Positions 59,601 through 64,000 of a DNA stretch of 64,000 bases are shown here, in pieces; position 1 is the stretch's first letter; every line of letters starts with the position of its first letter. The stretch covers positions 4,999,352 to 5,063,351 of the forward strand of contig NC_079203.1 of NCBI RefSeq assembly GCF_026745355.1. The letters run 5' to 3'. Under the pieces are notes generated by a model, which saw only the letters and a program-made list of their open reading frames with translations, was not told where the DNA came from and made no database searches. Made by a program: the position numbers and the translations under genes. The DNA is from Beta vulgaris subsp. vulgaris (taxonomy: Eukaryota > Streptophyta > Magnoliopsida > Caryophyllales > Amaranthaceae).

Positions 59601-60446
59601 TGTGGCAAGAGTCTGCAACATGGCAAGGCATCTTATTCCTGTTGAACGGATGATATCTGCCAGTTGAAGACTTATATATATGCTTATTATTGTAAATATA
59701 TATACATTATGAAGCACGAAAACTGGAGCCGAGGTTTGCTTGTTTCTGAAAATCCAGCCCCTGCTGTGCTCATGAAGCTTGCAAATGGCTGGGACATGAG
59801 GTTTCTTCGTTTCGGAAATCCCATCCATTTCCGTGTTACATAATATATACATGCATGCATATATACATTATTGCTTTTCCCTTTTTTCTCTTTTCTGGGA
59901 TCCGGGGGTGAGGGAAGGGTGGTTTAGTCTCAATTTATAATGTTCTGTGGAGTAAAAGTCCATGTTAATGCAATGCAGCAAGAAATAACCCATGCCAGTA
60001 GCAGTGGTAGAGGAAGAGGGCGAGGCCGAGGGAGGGGTCGTGGACGGGGAAGACCGCCACTAGAAAGGGACCCACCCTCTCACCACGAAATGGAAGCCGA
60101 ACCATCAACATCTTTCGAACCCATCAACAAGCCTAGCCCTATCCAAGTACCCAACACAGACGATGATCCAAATAAGCCAGATCCTATGAAGGAGAGTCCA
60201 GTTGTAGGCGATGGCGGGGATGCAGCAATTCGGAATTTCGATTTAAATGCTGCTGTGGCTGAAAACCAGGATATTGGACCCACAGTAACAACAGCAGAAA
60301 ATGCTGCTGTTGCATCAGCTGATCCAGCTCCTGAAAGTAAGAATGAGGAGTTGGTCTCTGAAGTCGATGGGATGGCCATCGATCCACATCAGATAGCCCA
60401 ATTTAACTCGAGAATAGAAGACGACGAGGACTACGATGAAGAGTAG
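53674..60446 (+). CDS. NF-YC11: NC2-alpha / DRAP1 homologue (Dr1-associated corepressor, histone fold), 280 aa
   Basis: Six exons: 53674-53706, 55324-55396, 55504-55597, 59273-59389, 59503-59560 and 59979-60446. All joins are in phase with GT/AG introns, giving 280 aa and no stop. Residues 1-95 form the H2A/NF-YC-type histone fold: MRKKLDTRFPAARIKKIMQA, DEDVGKIAMAVPVLVSKALE, LFLQDLCDRTYDITLQRGAK. Then come a basic PKRRK signal, an RG repeat (GRGRGRGRGR), a proline-rich middle, DLNAAVAE (EAR-like) and an acidic end EDDEDYDEE. The homologue pairs with Dr1 (NC2-beta), binds TBP at promoters and represses Pol II initiation. The symbol follows the Arabidopsis gene of this family and is tentative. 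Intron 3 is 3.7 kb. Confidence 0.94.
55598..59272 (+). other. Large intron 3 of the NC2-alpha gene
   Basis: GTAAGT donor, AG acceptor. Holds a Stowaway-like MITE at 57740-58023 and a G12 run near 59120. No nested gene was recognised. Confidence 0.75.
57740..58023. mobile_element. Stowaway-like MITE (284 bp) in the NC2-alpha intron
   Basis: CTCCGTCAAGTATTTATTAG pairs with the complement of CTCCTTCTGGTTGTTATTAG. TA flanks both ends (57738-57739, 58024-58025). Confidence 0.7.
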
Positions 60447-62087
60447 CTTGCAGAAGTCTGAATGTAGGAGAGAGAAGGTAGGACAAAAGTAGATGAAAGC
60501 GGAGACCTGTTCCATTGGGGGAAAGAAAGATACTAGATTTCTTCAATTTATGGTTTCCGCCTGATCTGTATAATTTATTATCTTTAGGTTTTTTTAAGTA
60601 GGAAGTATGGCTTGCATTGTTATTGTCATCTTTAATTGCAGAAGTATTTAACATAGTTGGATGTCACAATGCGCAGTCTCATCATATAACATTTTCTTCC
60701 TTTTTATCTAAGTTTGGCGTACAATTTTACACGACCGATGCTTCAAATGTTGGCAACTTCATGAACACGGAATTAGGATTCTCTCCATTTCTTTTCCTCG
60801 TTCCCGTCTACAGATTATCGACTGTCCATCAAAGAACTGGACCTTCTATAGGGAAAGGATATGGAGAGGATTAGGCTTCAGGCTTACGAGCACGTTAGGA
60901 CTAATAGGACTTCGCCAGACTTGTATGAGTGGGGATTTTATCCACCACCATAACCCGACGAGTATCAAAGTTTGCAGTTTATTTCACTAGTGGTTTCCAA
61001 ACTTCAGATAATTATGTCAATGGAATGAAGCATGGAATCTCTGCTAGAGAACATTTGTTCATGTCTAATCACTATTGAGTGATAGTTCATGTGAGCCTTA
61101 TAGTTGCTGTCCTTTCTCTGTTTGGTGCAGTTGTAATAATCGTAAGTAATAGCGGGACCAAAACAATATATTATGGATGCAAAATAAATCGTAAGTATTT
61201 TAGTAGGGAGAGTAGTCGATTTATGTAATAAGTTACCTACAAATTTTTATAATTTCTTTTCTTATAAAATTAAAATTCAATTGGGTTAATTTTGATCCCA
61301 CACTTTGACGATAATGTTTCCAAGCACTCTTAATAATTCAATTGGATATAAAGATGGTTTCTATTATGTTCTTTTCTCTTAATGGGTTTAATTTGCAGCA
61401 ATCTGTTGGAGTTAAAAGGATGGTGGTTGATTGTTTGAGTCGATGGTTGTGGTGGTAACGGGGAGGAGGAAGCCATGGTGGTTCCATGTTTGATCGAAGA
61501 GAGGGAAGGAAGATTAAAAAATGATTTGGTGTTTGTATAAAGTACTTTTTATAATACAAAAAGTAACTCTTACTTTCACTAAAAAATAACCCTTCAACAT
61601 TACAAAACATTTGACCATTAACATTTGAAAAATCACCCATAATTTCAATAAAAATAACCCCTATTTATCATAGAAATAACCCTATATAATTACAAACGTA
61701 ACTCATACTTTCAGTAAAAATAACCTTTTACCATTACAAAAAATAATCCCCAATTTTTGTAAAGTTACTGCTTAGCATTCGAAAAAGTAACCCTTAGTTT
61801 CACTAAAAGTAACACCTAAAAATTTGAAGAAAAAAACATAAATTCAACAACAATAGTCCCTATTATGAAAAATAACCCCTCTAAAAACAAATTCGAAAGT
61901 AATTCCTATTACGAAAAGTAACCCCTCTGAAAACAAATTCACGCTTGGGCTTTTTTTTTTAGGAAACGAGGGCTTCATTATAAAGCCTAGCTTGGGCCTT
62001 TTATTAGCTGGCCACACCATTTGTTCAAATTGTGGCCTGTCTTATACGAAAGTTTGTATTTATATAAAGGGAGAGGGGATATATTAC
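60447..62087. other. 3' flank of the NC2-alpha gene and repeats
   Basis: 60447 to about 60650 is the likely 3' untranslated region. 61550-61960 repeats AAAAGTAACCCTTA-like words on a degenerate 25-30-base period. No gene recognised. Confidence 0.5.
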
Positions 62088-62740
62088 TGATGCGTATGAG
62101 AAGCATCAAGTTCGCAAGACAGTGCCAGCCACTGAGCCACAGTGCCAGCCACTGAGCCAGCCACTGTCCAGGAATCCTAGTTCTGTTAGGATTCATACAT
62201 AGTGTCCTAGTTCTGTTAGGACTGATATCTTTATTGCTTTCCTAGTTATAGTTGTATTAGGAATCATGGTTTTGCCTACGTTCTTAAAACGATGGATTTT
62301 ACATGATTCAAGGAGTCTAGGGAGTCTAGGACTTAGGGACTTGTCCTAAGCCTATTAGGAGTTGGTTTATGTCTACTAGTAGGAGTAGGATATTTGTTTT
62401 CCTACTAGGATTAGGGTAATTAAAGTAGTATAAATATGGAGTCATGTAGTCGAATAATTTACAGATTGATGAGATTAGAGTTTTAATTTTCTTTGTGAAA
62501 ATTTTCGGACTTCTTTGTGATTTCCAAACCTTGAATCAATTACTTTGTGTTTGAGATTTAAGATTGATTGCTTAATTACTTTGTGTTTGAGAGTGAATCA
62601 AGACCCAATTCGTGAGTTACTTTGTTTTGATCGAATTGTTCTATCCTTAATACTTAAAGAAAACCCTAAAGATCCAGTCTTTCTTTCAAGATTCTTAGTT
62701 TTCCATAAAACTCAACTAAAGTACATCCACATTCATATCA
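62088..62740 (+). repeat. 5' LTR of the Ty3/gypsy element
   Basis: 653 bp by TG...CA ends and by distance to the primer-binding site. A short tandem CAGTGCCAGCCACTGAGCCA lies near 62118-62165. The start is less certain than the end. Confidence 0.65.
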
Positions 62741-63214
62741 AAGTGGTATCAGAGCTGGTCGAAAAAAATTCAAGTAAACTTGCAGTTTGTTCATCCAGAT
62801 TCAAACCGTTTCCAGGTGCGTTTTGTTTTTTTTGGTTCTCCTAGTTGGAAACGAATTTTTGGGTTATTTTTAAGCCTAAACTGGACTACTACATGTCTAG
62901 TTTACTGTCCTAAAATTTCATAACAATTGAAGATCGTTTCGTATAGTTTCGGGATGGTTTTTGTTCATTGGTCTGTTTTCGATTGAATCTGGCACGGTTG
63001 TGATAAATCTGTTGTTGTGGTTGATATACTTGGAATTTTTGAGTGAAATTTTGGTCGAGTGCTGAAAACATATAGGACTAGATCCTGACAAAATTTCATT
63101 GAATTTGGAGTTATTTTGATACGCCTGTGATTTTTTCCTTGGGGAGCAAGTTTACGGGGCTGTTATTTGCTTTCCTTCAATTTCTTGCTGCATATTTCTT
63201 GCGTGGGGATCGAG

Positions 63215-64000
63215 ATGGCAGGTGGAGAAGATTGGGCTAAGACTCTACGTGATATCAATGCTAATTTTGCTAAGATTGATGCTCGTTTTGATGAACTTAC
63301 TAAGAGCAATCAAGAGCAAGAAGAGCGTCAGCAACAAGCTGATCAAAGAATCACTATCCTTGCAAACATGGTGCGTCGGAGGAAGGATCCGAATGATGTT
63401 TTGTATGAATCTGATCATGATGATCAATCAGAGCATTCGGTTAGACAACCAAGTGTGAGAAATAGGGTTTATGAAGAAGATCGAAGTTTGAAACTTGATT
63501 TGCCGGAGTTTAGTGGAGATGTTGATCCAGAAATTTTCCAAGATTGGGTTAGAAGGCTTGATCGAGTTTTTGACTACAAGGAGTATGATGATCAAAAAAG
63601 GTTCAAGGTGGCTACCTTAAAACTCACAAAGTATGCTTCTTTATGGTTTGAGAGTTTGGTTATGGAACTTCGAAGGGAAGATCAAAGACTCACTTCATGG
63701 GAGGACTTGAAGAGAAGGATGAAGAAACGGTTCTTACCTAGGTCTTATGAGCAAGACCAATACATTAAGCTCACTTGTTTAATGCAAGACAACCTTAGTG
63801 TTGCTGAATACACTAGGGAATTTGAAAAACTTTCTATGATTTGTAACATGCAAGAACGAGAGGAGTTGAAAATTGCTAGATATATCAAGGGGCTTGCTAA
63901 GAACATTGCTGCAAAGGTCGATACTTCTCAATTTTTCACTTTTGATGAAGCTTGCAAACTAGCAGAAAAGTATGAGAAACAAGTGAAGGAGGAGAAGCCC
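63215..64000 (+). CDS. Ty3/gypsy gag (partial, open to the window edge)
   Basis: ATG at 63215 opens a frame with no stop through base 64000 (about 262 residues). After a coiled-coil N-terminus (INANFAKIDARFDELTKSNQ) comes the Retrotrans_gag domain: LKLDLPEFSGDVDPEIFQDW, KRFKVATLKLTKYASLWFES, WEDLKRRMKKRFLPRSYEQD, LMQDNLSVAEYTREFEKLSM, EELKIARYIKGLAKNIAAKV. The zinc knuckle and pol would follow outside. The intact frame suggests a young copy. Capsid and RNA packaging role is known for the family. Confidence 0.93.
   Translation, partial: MAGGEDWAKTLRDINANFAKIDARFDELTKSNQEQEERQQQADQRITILANMVRRRKDPNDVLYESDHDDQSEHSVRQPSVRNRVYEEDRSLKLDLPEFSGDVDPEIFQDWVRRLDRVFDYKEYDDQKRFKVATLKLTKYASLWFESLVMELRREDQRLTSWEDLKRRMKKRFLPRSYEQDQYIKLTCLMQDNLSVAEYTREFEKLSMICNMQEREELKIARYIKGLAKNIAAKVDTSQFFTFDEACKLAEKYEKQVKEEKP

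Larger units (their letters stand above)
62088..64000 (+). mobile_element. Ty3/gypsy LTR retrotransposon, 5' part
   Basis: 5' LTR 62088-62740 (TGATGCGTATGAG to CATATCA, with a TATAAATATGG box near 62431), primer-binding site TGGTATCAGAGCTGG at 62744, then an untranslated leader and an open gag frame. The element continues past the window, so its 3' LTR cannot be seen. Confidence 0.85.

Overview
The window is plant nuclear DNA, probably from a eudicot. The sequence shows intron-rich genes with GT/AG splice sites, plant-specific protein families (LRR subfamily VIII-2 receptor kinase, EAR-motif C2H2 zinc finger, plant NC2-alpha) and very dense plant transposons. The transposon families would suit Caryophyllales, but that is only a guess. 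No bacterial features, rRNA, complete tRNA or CRISPR were seen.

Four host loci can be supported. (1) 149-14295, minus strand: the extracellular LRR part of a receptor-like kinase, as one 190-nt exon and nine LRR exons of exactly 72 nt. All introns have the same phase and all exons are open. The kinase lies beyond base 1 and the signal-peptide exon was not found. (2) 29976-30827, minus: an intact single-C2H2 zinc-finger repressor-type protein. (3) 50265-50697, plus: two captured exons of RCL1 inside a Pack-MULE. (4) 53674-60446, plus: a six-exon NC2-alpha/DRAP1 gene (280 aa, histone fold, glycine/arginine repeat, acidic tail).

Most of the rest is mobile DNA, and many insertions still show target-site duplications (TSDs). 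The LRR gene introns hold MITEs, a decayed Ty1/copia element (5349-10593), a 292-bp TRIM (10793-11084) and a Tourist-like MITE swollen to 1.5 kb by pentanucleotide arrays (12336-13827). Farther right are a hAT-type MITE (14390-15031), a short chimeric copia element (16830-18922), a tRNA-derived SINE (19053-19262), a LINE fragment split by a hAT MITE (about 21960-22920) and a young minus-strand copia element (24040-29209).

The most notable structure is an about 8.3-kb MuDR-like element (35533-43799). It carries convergent genes. The minus gene encodes an 856-aa MULE transposase with a SWIM finger and a C-terminal OTU cysteine-protease domain. The plus gene encodes a plant-mobile-domain (PMD) protein. 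Past it lie a probable solo Ty3/gypsy LTR, a long-TIR MULE-type MITE, the RCL1 Pack-MULE, a 20-bp tandem array between palindromic ends and a LINE tail. After the NC2-alpha gene the window ends inside a Ty3/gypsy element whose gag frame is open to base 64000.

Exon models, TSDs and boundaries were read by eye. None was confirmed by transcript or database comparison.
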